From assembly GCA_021793215.1 (NCBI GenBank), contig JAJYTE010000023.1, positions 1 to 40,763 on the forward strand: DNA of 40,763 nt, given 5' to 3'. Positions 33,517 through 40,330 of this stretch are shown here, one piece after another. This stretch comes from Bacillota bacterium (GTDB lineage Bacteria > Bacillota > Sulfobacillia > JAJZYS01 > JAJYTV01). The notes under the pieces were generated by a model. The model saw only the letters and a program-made list of their open reading frames with translations. It did no database searches and was not told the origin of the DNA. How positions within the stretch are numbered: position 1 is the first letter of the stretch; each line of letters starts with the position of its first letter. The translations under genes and the position numbers were made by a program.

Positions 33517-34434
33517 TCAGGACGCTCGCACGGGGTCTCGGCGCAGAAAGCCCGTCATGCAGTGCACGGAGCCGCCGCCCCGCAGGATCTCGTCGACCTC
33601 CACCTCGATCGCCTCGACGCCGTGCCCCTCGAGGAGCGCCTTCGTCCGCGGGAACCCGGCGGCCGTCACGACCCTGCGCGGCGCGACGCAGACAAAGTTC
33701 GTGCCGAGCCGCCCGACCTCGTCGAGATGCTCCATGACGATCAGCTCGAAGCCGCGGTCGAGCAGCCAGCGCCGGAGGTCCCAGGTGATCAGCCAGGGCG
33801 AGATCACCGCGCAGCGCCGGTCGACCATCGACAGGAAGCCGTCGATGTGGATCTGACCGTAGGGTACGGCGACGCGCATGACCTCCTCCACGCCCAGGCC
33901 GCGCAGCTCGCGCTCCACCTGGTCGGCGCCGGCCGCGTTCGTACGGCTGCTCGTCCCGAGGAGGCACGTCGTGCGGTCGAGCCACATGACGTTGGAGCCT
34001 TCGAAGGTGCCGCGTCCGTTCACGGTCTTGAGGATCGGCACCCCCAGCGCGAGCAGCGAGCGCGCCACGGCGCGCTCCTCCCCCCGGCGCTGCAAGGTCG
34101 CCGGGCGGGCGAGGATCGCACCCTCCGGTGTCATGGTGTAGAGGTCGCGGACGTACACGGCGTTCGGCCGGTCCTCGCGCTGCCCCTGCACCAGCTGCAC
34201 CTCGACGTCCAGGCTGGAATACGTCTCCACCAGCGCGTCAAACTGGTCACGAAAGCGTGCGTGGTCGATGGGTGCGTCGAACAGGAGGTCCTGGTACGTC
34301 GCCTCGGTGACAGACTCCAGCTCCCGTCCGGGCCTATGCATCAGCACGGCGCGCAGCCGCCCGACCTCGGAATCGCAGTAGAACTCCCCCCAGACCTCCG
34401 GCATGTCCTCGGCGAAGGGCGTCTCCGCCGGCAT
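33517..34434 (-). CDS. Amidinohydrolase/amidinotransferase-fold enzyme (arginine deiminase/DDAH type)
   Basis: A 305-aa enzyme of the guanidino-modifying superfamily (five-bladed alpha/beta propeller). Catalytic-type residues are Asp97 in AVYVRDLY, Glu145 in FEGSN, His196 with Asp198 in QIHIDGF, and Cys292 in GGGSVHCMTGF near the C-terminus, which forms the thiouronium intermediate in this fold. Single-domain size and the lack of an arcA-type insertion favour a DDAH-like or arginine/ornithine-related member over classical arginine deiminase. ATG 34434 has GAGGAG 8 nt upstream. It is the first gene of a unit with the MazG-like, deacetylase and SDR genes. Confidence 0.85.
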   Translation of the reverse strand: MPAETPFAEDMPEVWGEFYCDSEVGRLRAVLMHRPGRELESVTEATYQDLLFDAPIDHARFRDQFDALVETYSSLDVEVQLVQGQREDRPNAVYVRDLYTMTPEGAILARPATLQRRGEERAVARSLLALGVPILKTVNGRGTFEGSNVMWLDRTTCLLGTSSRTNAAGADQVERELRGLGVEEVMRVAVPYGQIHIDGFLSMVDRRCAVISPWLITWDLRRWLLDRGFELIVMEHLDEVGRLGTNFVCVAPRRVVTAAGFPRTKALLEGHGVEAIEVEVDEILRGGGSVHCMTGFLRRDPVRAS

Positions 34435-34528
34435 CCAGCGGTCTCCTCGCACCCGCAATCGCTTCCCCTCCGCTTCGCGCGACCAAGGGGTCTTCGCGAT
34501 CCCGTCCGCCGCCGCCTTCCGGACACGA

Positions 34529-34560
34529 CGAAAGGGCACCCCGCGCGGGGTGCCCTTTCG
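34529..34560 (-). terminator. Strong hairpin terminator after the DUF4363-like gene
   Basis: A perfect 14-bp stem (34529-34542 with 34547-34560), loop GCGC, starts 7 nt after the stop of the gene at 34568-35218. CCCTTTCG ends the stem on the minus strand. It also isolates the amidinohydrolase operon. Confidence 0.75.
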
Positions 34561-34567
34561 AACGGAC

Positions 34568-35218
34568 CTAGAAGCCCTGCCCGATCTGCTGCATCATCTT
34601 CTGGAGCATCTGGGCGTCCTGCTGCACCTTCGTCCAGTCCTTGGCCGCCGCGGCCGTGTTGAGGTCGCCGACGAGACTCGACATCTCCTGGAACGTAGGG
34701 CCGGAGCCGGAGACGTAGTTCGTCGTCATCCACGCGAGTGTTTTCTGCGCGTTCTGCACGCCGCTCGCCACCTGCGAGGAGTTCTTCTCGGCGATCGCGA
34801 GCGCCAGGTTCGCGAGGTCCGCCGTGAACCCGTTCAGGTCGGCGCTCGCGATGCCCGCCTTGCCGTACGTCTCCTCGACGCGCGCCCAGCTCGCCTCCGC
34901 TGCGCGCAGCTGCTCTCCGGCGAGCTGCCAGTCCTGCGTCTTCGACGCCGACTGAACGCTCGACAGCGCCTGCGTGAGGGACTGCGCGTCGGCGGGGCCC
35001 GCCGACGGCGGAGCGATCGACGTCACCGACGGCGTTCCGGAGAAGTAGGTACCCAGCGAGCGCAGGATCTGCTGGCTCTGCTGGGAGTGGTAGATGAGAC
35101 CAAGCGCCACAAGGATCAGGAGACCGCCCACGAGCTGTCCCCGCCACTTCGGCGCCGAAGCCCGCGGCCCCGGGTGGGGCCCCGCCACGTCACGCCACGG
35201 AATGCGCCGCGTCCGCAC
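34568..35218 (-). CDS. Membrane-anchored DUF4363-like protein
   Basis: A 216-aa protein with a basic N-terminus, one transmembrane helix (about 27-43) and an extracytoplasmic helical region. The repeats of the type ALSSVQSASKTQDWQLAGEQL and WARVEETYGKAGI, with spaced tryptophans, resemble DUF4363 proteins of Bacillota, whose function is unknown. The C-terminus is Gln/Met-rich. GTG 35218 is chosen because GGAGG lies 7 nt upstream; the frame before it is Arg-rich shadow. It is followed by a strong terminator. Confidence 0.75.
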   Translation of the reverse strand: MRTRRIPWRDVAGPHPGPRASAPKWRGQLVGGLLILVALGLIYHSQQSQQILRSLGTYFSGTPSVTSIAPPSAGPADAQSLTQALSSVQSASKTQDWQLAGEQLRAAEASWARVEETYGKAGIASADLNGFTADLANLALAIAEKNSSQVASGVQNAQKTLAWMTTNYVSGSGPTFQEMSSLVGDLNTAAAAKDWTKVQQDAQMLQKMMQQIGQGF

Positions 35219-35283
35219 CGCCGCACCTCCAGTACGACCCGCTCTCTTGGCGATGCCTATGGCGCGTCCGCGAACGCTAGAAC

Positions 35284-35305
35284 GGGCAGGCTCCAAAGCC
35301 TGCCC
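35284..35305 (-). terminator. Hairpin terminator after the 54-aa gene
   Basis: A perfect 9-bp stem GGGCAGGCT/AGCCTGCCC (35284-35292 with 35297-35305), loop of 4 nt, lies 7 nt beyond the stop of the small gene at 35313-35477 on the minus strand. Confidence 0.65.
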
Positions 35306-35312
35306 GCCCTCC

Positions 35313-35477
35313 TCACTCCGTCTCCTGGGACTGCTCACCCGGTACCGCGAACTGCGTCGGGCTCTGCGACTTGGTCCCGCCGCCCTGCCTGCCGAGGTCC
35401 GCGGCGATCTCCGCCGCGACTTCCTGCGCGAACTGCTGCGGATCGATGCGAAGTTGAGGACGCTTCTCCTCTGCCAC
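35313..35477 (-). CDS. Small acidic 54-aa protein
   Basis: Reads MAEEKRPQLRIDPQQFAQEV and then AAEIAADLGRQGGG before a Ser/Gln/Glu-rich tail. An amphipathic helix with a flexible tail is likely. GGGAGG lies 7 nt before GTG 35477, and a hairpin terminator follows the stop, so it looks like a complete one-gene unit. I do not recognise the family; it does not match alpha/beta-type small acid-soluble spore proteins. Confidence 0.6.
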   Translation of the reverse strand: MAEEKRPQLRIDPQQFAQEVAAEIAADLGRQGGGTKSQSPTQFAVPGEQSQETE

Positions 35478-35642
35478 TCCACCACCTCCCGCGGTTATGG
35501 TTCCCCGCGACGCGCGCGTTGCCACTGGAAGTTTGCGCTGTATGGAGCGAGGCGATCTGGGCATGATGCGCTGGGCAGGCCCGCGCGGCCCGAACCTTGC
35601 GCCGGCGCCTGCGTAGCATGGAGCGCGGAGGTGCAGAGCGCG

Positions 35643-35741
35643 ATGGTCTGGGCATTCATCGAAGTCGGACTTTTGGGCGTCGTGTGGCTCGTCGTGATCG
35701 TTCTGCTGTTCGCGCGCCACCTCTTCGGCTCAATCGACTAG
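35643..35741 (+). CDS. Single-span 32-aa membrane peptide
   Basis: Starts MVWAFIEVGLLGVVWLVVIV and ends ARHLFGSID: one transmembrane helix with very short ends. GGAGG lies 11 nt before ATG 35643; a GTG at 35631 is an alternative. It precedes the polysaccharide deacetylase by 61 nt and may share its transcript. Its coding status is uncertain, but the long uninterrupted hydrophobic run with polar ends argues for a real small protein. Confidence 0.4.
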   Translation: MVWAFIEVGLLGVVWLVVIVLLFARHLFGSID

Positions 35742-35802
35742 CCGGGTCGCATCGTGGGCCTCCTAGGAACGTAGGATTGCGTTCGCGGGAGGTCGAGAAC
35801 CC

Positions 35803-36576
35803 ATGGTCCTCACGTTGCACCGTGGCTGGGTCGCGTTGGGTGCCCTCTCCGCCGGTTTGGGATTTGCGGCACTCGTGTTCTGGGCGAGCGCGCCGCTCGA
35901 CATCTCGGCGCGCGTCGCCCCCGCCGCCGCGCCCGCGGCGGTGATCTCCTCCATCCCCACCCAGGCGCGCGAGGTGGCGCTGACGTTCGATGACGGACCG
36001 AGCCCGCAGGCGACGCCTGCCATCCTGCATCTCCTGGACCAGTACGGCGCGAAGGCGACGTTCTTCGTCCTCGGCAGCGAAGCGGAGCACTTCCCGGCGA
36101 TCGTCGAGATGATCCATCGCGACGGCGACGAACTGGGCAACCACGCGATGACGCACCGGTCGCTCGCTGGCATGCGGCCGTCGCGCGTCGCGTACGAACT
36201 CTCCTCGACAGCCGGCCTCATCCAGGAGCTGACCGGCACTCGACCGCTCTTCTTCCGGCCGCCCTACGGCAACCTCAGCCCGGTCGTCATCTCGGCGGCC
36301 GCGAACCTGCACGAGACCGTGACGCTCTGGACGATCGACACGCGCGACTGGACGGGGCGCAGCGCCGCCTCGATCACCACGACGGTGCTCTCGGACATCC
36401 GGCCCGGCGCGATCGTCCTGATGCACGACGGCGGCGGGCCGAGGGGCCGGACGGTCAAGGCGCTGCGCTCGATCCTCGCAGGGCTTCGGGCGCGGGGCTA
36501 CCGCGCGGTCACACTGGAGACGCTCGTGCACGATTCGACGCCGGAGAAGGGTGCGACGCCCGCCACCCAGGGCTGA
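35803..36576 (+). CDS. Polysaccharide deacetylase, CE4 (NodB) family, exported
   Basis: A 257-aa enzyme removing acetyl groups from peptidoglycan, chitin-like or other surface glycans. The N-terminal hydrophobic segment (about 8-30) exports or anchors it. CE4 motifs follow in order: TFDDGP (Asp63, Asp64), NHAMTH with metal His114 and His118, RPPYG, DTRDW, and LMHDGGG near the end. All catalytic residues appear intact. ATG 35803 has GGGAGG about 10 nt upstream. The gene converges on the aminopeptidase at 36584 with only 7 bp between stops. Confidence 0.93.
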   Translation: MVLTLHRGWVALGALSAGLGFAALVFWASAPLDISARVAPAAAPAAVISSIPTQAREVALTFDDGPSPQATPAILHLLDQYGAKATFFVLGSEAEHFPAIVEMIHRDGDELGNHAMTHRSLAGMRPSRVAYELSSTAGLIQELTGTRPLFFRPPYGNLSPVVISAAANLHETVTLWTIDTRDWTGRSAASITTTVLSDIRPGAIVLMHDGGGPRGRTVKALRSILAGLRARGYRAVTLETLVHDSTPEKGATPATQG

Positions 36577-36583
36577 GCGCGCG

Positions 36584-37816
36584 TCAGAATGCCCAGCGTC
36601 CCTCGCGCAGCAACGGGACGAGGCCGCCGCTCGCGTCCTCGGCCGTCACGTTCAGCCGGTCCGAACCGATCATAAAGTCGACGTGCGCCATGCTGTGGTT
36701 GCGCCCCTCAGCCGTGAGCTCTTCCTCCGACATGTCGCGGCCGCCCTCGATGCAGGTGGGGTACGCGTCGCCGATCGCCAGGTGGCATGAGGAGTTCTCG
36801 TCGTAGAGCGTGTTGTAGAAGAGCCGCCCGGTCGCCGCGATCGGCGAGTCCTGCGACACGAGCGCCACCTCGCCGAGCCGCCGCGCGCCCTCGTCGGTCT
36901 CGATGATCGATCGCAGGGCCTCAAGGCCCTTTTCAGCCGTGTAGTCGACGATCTCGCCACGGCGCAGGGTCAGGCGGATGCCCTCGACCGTCACGCCCTC
37001 GTAGTTGAGCGGCATGCTGGCGACAACCGTGCCGTCCACGCCGTCGCGCGTCGGCAGCGTGAAGACCTCCTCGGTCGGCAGGTTGACGACGCACGGCACG
37101 CCGAGTTCGTCCGTCTCCCGGGCCGACTGCCAGACGTGGCGCGGCGGAAGCTCAATCCGCAGGTCCGTGCCCGGACCCTCGTAGTGCAGCCGCCGAAAGC
37201 GCCGCTCGTTGAGGAACGCGGCCCGCCGCCCGAGATCCTCCACGTGCTCGCGCCAGGCGCCGATCGGGTCGTCGCGGTCGATGCGGCAGAGGCGGAAGAT
37301 CTCGTCCCAGAGGTGGTTGAGCGCCTCCTCGGGCGCCTCGTCCGGGTAGACCTCCGCCGCCCAGGCCGGCGTCGCCGGCGAGATCACGAGCCAGCTCGAC
37401 TTCGTGACCATCGTGGCGTCCTGCACCCTCTTCATCGCCTTCTGCTGCGCGAGCGTCGAGCTGGCGAGGCGCTTGGGGTCGACATCCTTCAGGAGGCCCG
37501 GGGTCGGCGCGTACACAGAGATCCGTGCGGCGCGCTGCTCCATCAGCGTCTCGTGCTTGCTCACGAGCCAGTTCGGAACGTCGCGCAGCGCTGCGTCGGG
37601 CGCCATCAAGAGGCGCGTAAGGCCCGTCTCGTCGTCGTGCCAGTCGACGTGCACGTCGTACGCCCCGGCGGCGTACGCCTGCCGCACCAGGCTTCGAACA
37701 TAGCCTGCCGCCTGCAGGGGTGCGCCGATCGACAGGCGCTGACCGGGCTGCAGGTTCACTCCGACCTCGATCGCGAGTTTCGCGTAGAGGCTAAGGTTCT
37801 CGTCGAACGATCGCAT
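36584..37816 (-). CDS. Aminopeptidase, M29 (AmpS/AmpT) family, copy 2 of a tandem pair
   Basis: A 410-aa metal-dependent aminopeptidase. Metal ligands known for M29 enzymes can be placed: Glu in NLPTEEVF, Glu in RRLGEVALV, His in SCHLAIG, and His/Asp in AHVDFMIG. The N-terminus MRSFDENLSLYAKLAIEVG is typical. ATG 37816 has GAGGAGG 6 nt upstream. It follows a paralogue (37875-39104) by 58 nt; both begin MRSF and share the same ribosome-site sequence, indicating duplication. Confidence 0.93.
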   Translation of the reverse strand: MRSFDENLSLYAKLAIEVGVNLQPGQRLSIGAPLQAAGYVRSLVRQAYAAGAYDVHVDWHDDETGLTRLLMAPDAALRDVPNWLVSKHETLMEQRAARISVYAPTPGLLKDVDPKRLASSTLAQQKAMKRVQDATMVTKSSWLVISPATPAWAAEVYPDEAPEEALNHLWDEIFRLCRIDRDDPIGAWREHVEDLGRRAAFLNERRFRRLHYEGPGTDLRIELPPRHVWQSARETDELGVPCVVNLPTEEVFTLPTRDGVDGTVVASMPLNYEGVTVEGIRLTLRRGEIVDYTAEKGLEALRSIIETDEGARRLGEVALVSQDSPIAATGRLFYNTLYDENSSCHLAIGDAYPTCIEGGRDMSEEELTAEGRNHSMAHVDFMIGSDRLNVTAEDASGGLVPLLREGRWAF

Positions 37817-37874
37817 GGGTTGCCTCCTCGTCTGCCGGTACGACTTCGCAGGGTGCGAACTCCTGCTGCGGTGT

Positions 37875-39104
37875 CTAGAACGCCCAGCGCCCGCGCCGCA
37901 GCAGCGGAACCGCCTCGCCGCCCGGCCCCTCGCCGGTGACCGAGAGCTCATCCGAGCCGATCATGAAGTCGACGTGGGCAATGCTGCGGTTCCCTCCCGC
38001 CGCCAGCATCTCCTCCGCGGACATCCCGCGGCCGCCTTCGATGCAGGAGGGGATCGCCGCGCCGATCGCCAGATGGCAGGACGCGTTCTCGTCGTAGAGG
38101 GTGTTGTAGAAGAGCCGCCCCGACCGGGCGATCGGTGAATCCTGCGACACGAGCGCCACCTCGCCCAGACGGCGGCTCCCCTCGTCCGTTGCGATCAGCG
38201 CGGCGAGCGACTCGCGCCCGGCGTCCGCGTCGTACGCCACGATCTCGCCGTCCTTCAGCTCGAGACGGATCCCCTCGATCATGACGCCGCCGTAGTTCAG
38301 CGGCTTCGTGGCGCGCACCGTACCCCGCACGCCGTCGCGCCGCGGCGCCGTGAACGCCTCCTCGGTCGGGATGTTCGCAACGTAGCGCGTGCCTGCCTCG
38401 TTGACCATCTCCGCGGTCTCCCACACGTGGGCCGCCGGCAGCTCCACCTCGAGGTCCGTCCCCGGTCCCTCGTAGCGCAGGCGCCTGATCCTCTGGCCGT
38501 TCAGGTAGTCGGCGCGCCGGCGCAGGTCCAGGGCGTGCTCCCGCCAGACGGCGATCGGGTCCGAGGCGTCGATGCGGCAGAGCTCGAACACCGTATCCCA
38601 AAGGTGTTCGACGGCCTGCTCCACGGGCTCGTCCGGGTAGACCTTGCGCGCCCAGTCGGGTCCGGCCGCCGCGATCAGGAGCCAGTTCGTCTTCGCGAGC
38701 CGCTCTTCGTTGGCTCGCTGCATCGCCAGGTTCTGCGCGCGGCGCGACGCCGCAAGACGGGCGGGCGGAACGTCCCTCAGCAGATCGGGGGTCGGTATTC
38801 CTATGGAGATCTGGCAGGCGCGCTGCGCCATCAGCGTCTCGTAGCGCTCCACGAGCCAGGCGGGTACGTCGGCGAGCGCCTCCTCGGACGCCTGCAGCAG
38901 GCGAACTTTCGCGACTGCGTCGTCATGCCAGTCGACGTACACGTCGTACGCCCCGGCGGCGTACCCCTCCCGCACCAGTCGGCGCACATACTCGGCAGCC
39001 TCCAGCGGGGCGGAGATCGTGAGCCGCTGGCCGGTCTGCAGGTTCGCGCCGACCTGGATCGCGAGCCGGGCGTAGAGATCGAGTTTCTCCGAGAACGATC
39101 GCAT
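37875..39104 (-). CDS. Aminopeptidase, M29 (AmpS/AmpT) family, copy 1 of a tandem pair
   Basis: A 409-aa paralogue of the next gene, alignable over its entire length. The ligand contexts IPTEEAF, RRLGEVALV, SCHLAIG and AHVDFMIG are all retained, so both copies should be active. ATG 39104 has GAGGAGG about 5 nt upstream. Copies differ mainly in the middle region (about 70-200), which may alter substrate range. A hairpin (39173-39212) separates it from the upstream c-di-AMP receptor gene. Confidence 0.93.
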   Translation of the reverse strand: MRSFSEKLDLYARLAIQVGANLQTGQRLTISAPLEAAEYVRRLVREGYAAGAYDVYVDWHDDAVAKVRLLQASEEALADVPAWLVERYETLMAQRACQISIGIPTPDLLRDVPPARLAASRRAQNLAMQRANEERLAKTNWLLIAAAGPDWARKVYPDEPVEQAVEHLWDTVFELCRIDASDPIAVWREHALDLRRRADYLNGQRIRRLRYEGPGTDLEVELPAAHVWETAEMVNEAGTRYVANIPTEEAFTAPRRDGVRGTVRATKPLNYGGVMIEGIRLELKDGEIVAYDADAGRESLAALIATDEGSRRLGEVALVSQDSPIARSGRLFYNTLYDENASCHLAIGAAIPSCIEGGRGMSAEEMLAAGGNRSIAHVDFMIGSDELSVTGEGPGGEAVPLLRRGRWAF

Positions 39105-39172
39105 GGTTGCCTCCTCGTGGCCCGGGGGCCGGGCCTCCGTACGTTTGTCGAACGCGTGCTTCTCTGCAGCCA

Positions 39173-39212
39173 CAGGGGAAGGCCGCCTCCGGTCGGGAGC
39201 GGCCTTCCCCTG
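39173..39212 (-). terminator. Hairpin terminator after the DarA-like gene
   Basis: A perfect 14-bp stem (39173-39186 with 39199-39212) with a 12-nt loop starts one base beyond the stop codon at 39214. The tail is not T-rich. Confidence 0.65.
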
Positions 39213-39213
39213 T

Positions 39214-39516
39214 TCAGAACCTCATGTCGAGCGTGAGCGGCAGGACGAACAGTACCGTGCCCACCTCCGCCTCATGCGGCGCGGGGCGCTGTGCGGTGCC
39301 CGCCGCGCCGCGGATTTCCTGTAGGATCTCCTCGACGTCTCCGGGGGACGCCACCAGCATCAGCACGGTCGTTCCGCGGCGCATGAACCCGCCCTGCGCC
39401 GTGAGCCGCGTGTAGCGCCTGTCCTGGTGCCGGAGGCGCGCCTCGACGCGCTGCACGCGCGTCTCCGGCACCACCGCGAGGATGCACTTCTTCGCCTCGG
39501 TCACCTCCTGCGCCAC
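39214..39516 (-). CDS. darA: Cyclic-di-AMP receptor, DarA/DUF970 (PII-like)
   Basis: A 100-aa PII-like protein that in Bacillota binds c-di-AMP as a trimer. CILAVVPETRVQRVEARL is the first strand-helix unit. TAQGGFMRRGTT (39-50) is the ligand loop, comparable to TGGFL-x-x-GNTT of known members, and the TVLFVLPL strand closes the fold. GTG 39516 has GGGAGGGG about 6 nt upstream; earlier in-frame ATGs have no ribosome site. A TACAAT -10-like box is at 39575-39580. The IS607 element lies directly upstream. Confidence 0.87.
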   Translation of the reverse strand: MAQEVTEAKKCILAVVPETRVQRVEARLRHQDRRYTRLTAQGGFMRRGTTVLMLVASPGDVEEILQEIRGAAGTAQRPAPHEAEVGTVLFVLPLTLDMRF

Positions 39517-39574
39517 GTAACCCCTCCCATCGGTCGCCGCGCTCGCCGTTTTGTTCGCCCCGTTCATCCTTTTC

Positions 39575-39580
39575 ATTGTA
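39575..39580 (-). promoter_or_regulatory. -10 box candidate of darA
   Basis: TACAAT on the minus strand, about 60 nt before the GTG start. No good -35 is found 16-18 bp further upstream, near where the IS607 element appears to begin. Confidence 0.3.
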
Positions 39581-39616
39581 CGCGCAGGTGGGGGTAGATA
39601 CTGCATGAGTCTCAAC

Positions 39617-39632
39617 AGATCTCCAGATCTCC
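39617..39632. repeat. Tandem 8-bp repeat at the IS607 left end
   Basis: AGATCTCC occurs twice without a gap, about 33 nt before tnpA. It is possibly a TnpA (MerR-like head) binding site. Confidence 0.4.
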
Positions 39633-39652
39633 ACAGGTATTAGGAACTTGAG

Positions 39653-39658
39653 TAGAAT
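39653..39658 (+). promoter_or_regulatory. -10 box of tnpA; transcript probably leaderless
   Basis: TAGAAT ends 6 nt before the tnpA ATG (39665), and no ribosome site is present. Transcription would therefore begin at or next to the A of the start codon. Confidence 0.45.
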
Positions 39659-39664
39659 ATTGCC

Positions 39665-40330
39665 ATGAGGATTGGCGTTGGCACCGCTGCACGAGAGCTG
39701 GGTGTGCATCTCGAGACCTTGCGGCGCTGGGAGAAGGCTGGCAAGATCGAGGCCGAGCGGACGCCGACTGGCTTCCGTCGCTACGATCTCGCCAAGCTAC
39801 GTGGACTCCTGCCGCAGCACACGGCGCCCTCGACGCGCCAGACCCTGCTGTACGCGCGTGTCTCGAGCCACGACCAGAAGGAGGACGTGGCGCGCCAAGT
39901 GGCACTGCTTGCGTCCTTCAGCGCAGCGAATGGCTGGACCTACGAAGTGCTGCAGGACCTGGGCTCCGGCCTCAACTACCCAAAGAAGGGCCTGCGCCTG
40001 CTGATCAAACGCATCTGCAGCGGCGAAGTCGGGTGCCTGGTGATCACGCACAAGGACCGCCTGCTGCGCTTCGGCTCGGAACTGGTCTTCTCGCTCTGCG
40101 AACAATTCGGAACGGAAGTCGTCATCGTCAACGCCTCGGAGGATGCCTCGTTCGAAGAAGAGCTCGTACAAGACGTGCTGGGACCGACCTCCACTGGAGG
40201 TCAGTCCATCACGGTGTTCTCGGCTCGGCTCTACGGCAGCCGCAGCCGCAAGAACAAGCAGGTGCTCGACGCCCTGAAAGCAGCGGCGAACGAGGTGGCG
40301 GGCAAGCGTCGACCGGAGGCTCGCCCGTGA
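39665..40330 (+). CDS. tnpA: IS607 TnpA serine recombinase with in-frame palindromic insertion
   Basis: A 221-aa transposase that cuts and rejoins DNA with a serine nucleophile. The N-terminal MerR-like helix-turn-helix (IGVGTAARELGVHLETLRRWEKAGKI region) is followed by the catalytic domain: YARVSSHDQKED with Arg65 and Ser67, DLGSGLNYPKKGL, and VITHKDRLLRFG. Family members read DVLEIITVFSARLYGSRS; here DVL is followed by GPTSTGGQS (173-181) before ITVFSARLYGSRS, a net gain of seven residues at the start of the long oligomerisation helix. The extra DNA is a palindrome (40181-40207). The frame stays open, so activity is uncertain. Confidence 0.93.
   Translation: MRIGVGTAARELGVHLETLRRWEKAGKIEAERTPTGFRRYDLAKLRGLLPQHTAPSTRQTLLYARVSSHDQKEDVARQVALLASFSAANGWTYEVLQDLGSGLNYPKKGLRLLIKRICSGEVGCLVITHKDRLLRFGSELVFSLCEQFGTEVVIVNASEDASFEEELVQDVLGPTSTGGQSITVFSARLYGSRSRKNKQVLDALKAAANEVAGKRRPEARP
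40181..40207. repeat. 27-bp imperfect palindrome inside tnpA
   Basis: GACCTCC-ACT-GGAGGTC is flanked by GGAC and GTCC, giving 11 of 12 paired positions around a 3-nt centre. It coincides exactly with the codons that are extra relative to the IS607 family. Confidence 0.8.

Noticed and set aside
35313-35477. 54-aa protein as an alpha/beta-type small acid-soluble spore protein
   Set aside because: The conserved EKLKYEVANELG-type core and the C-terminal glycine motif are absent.
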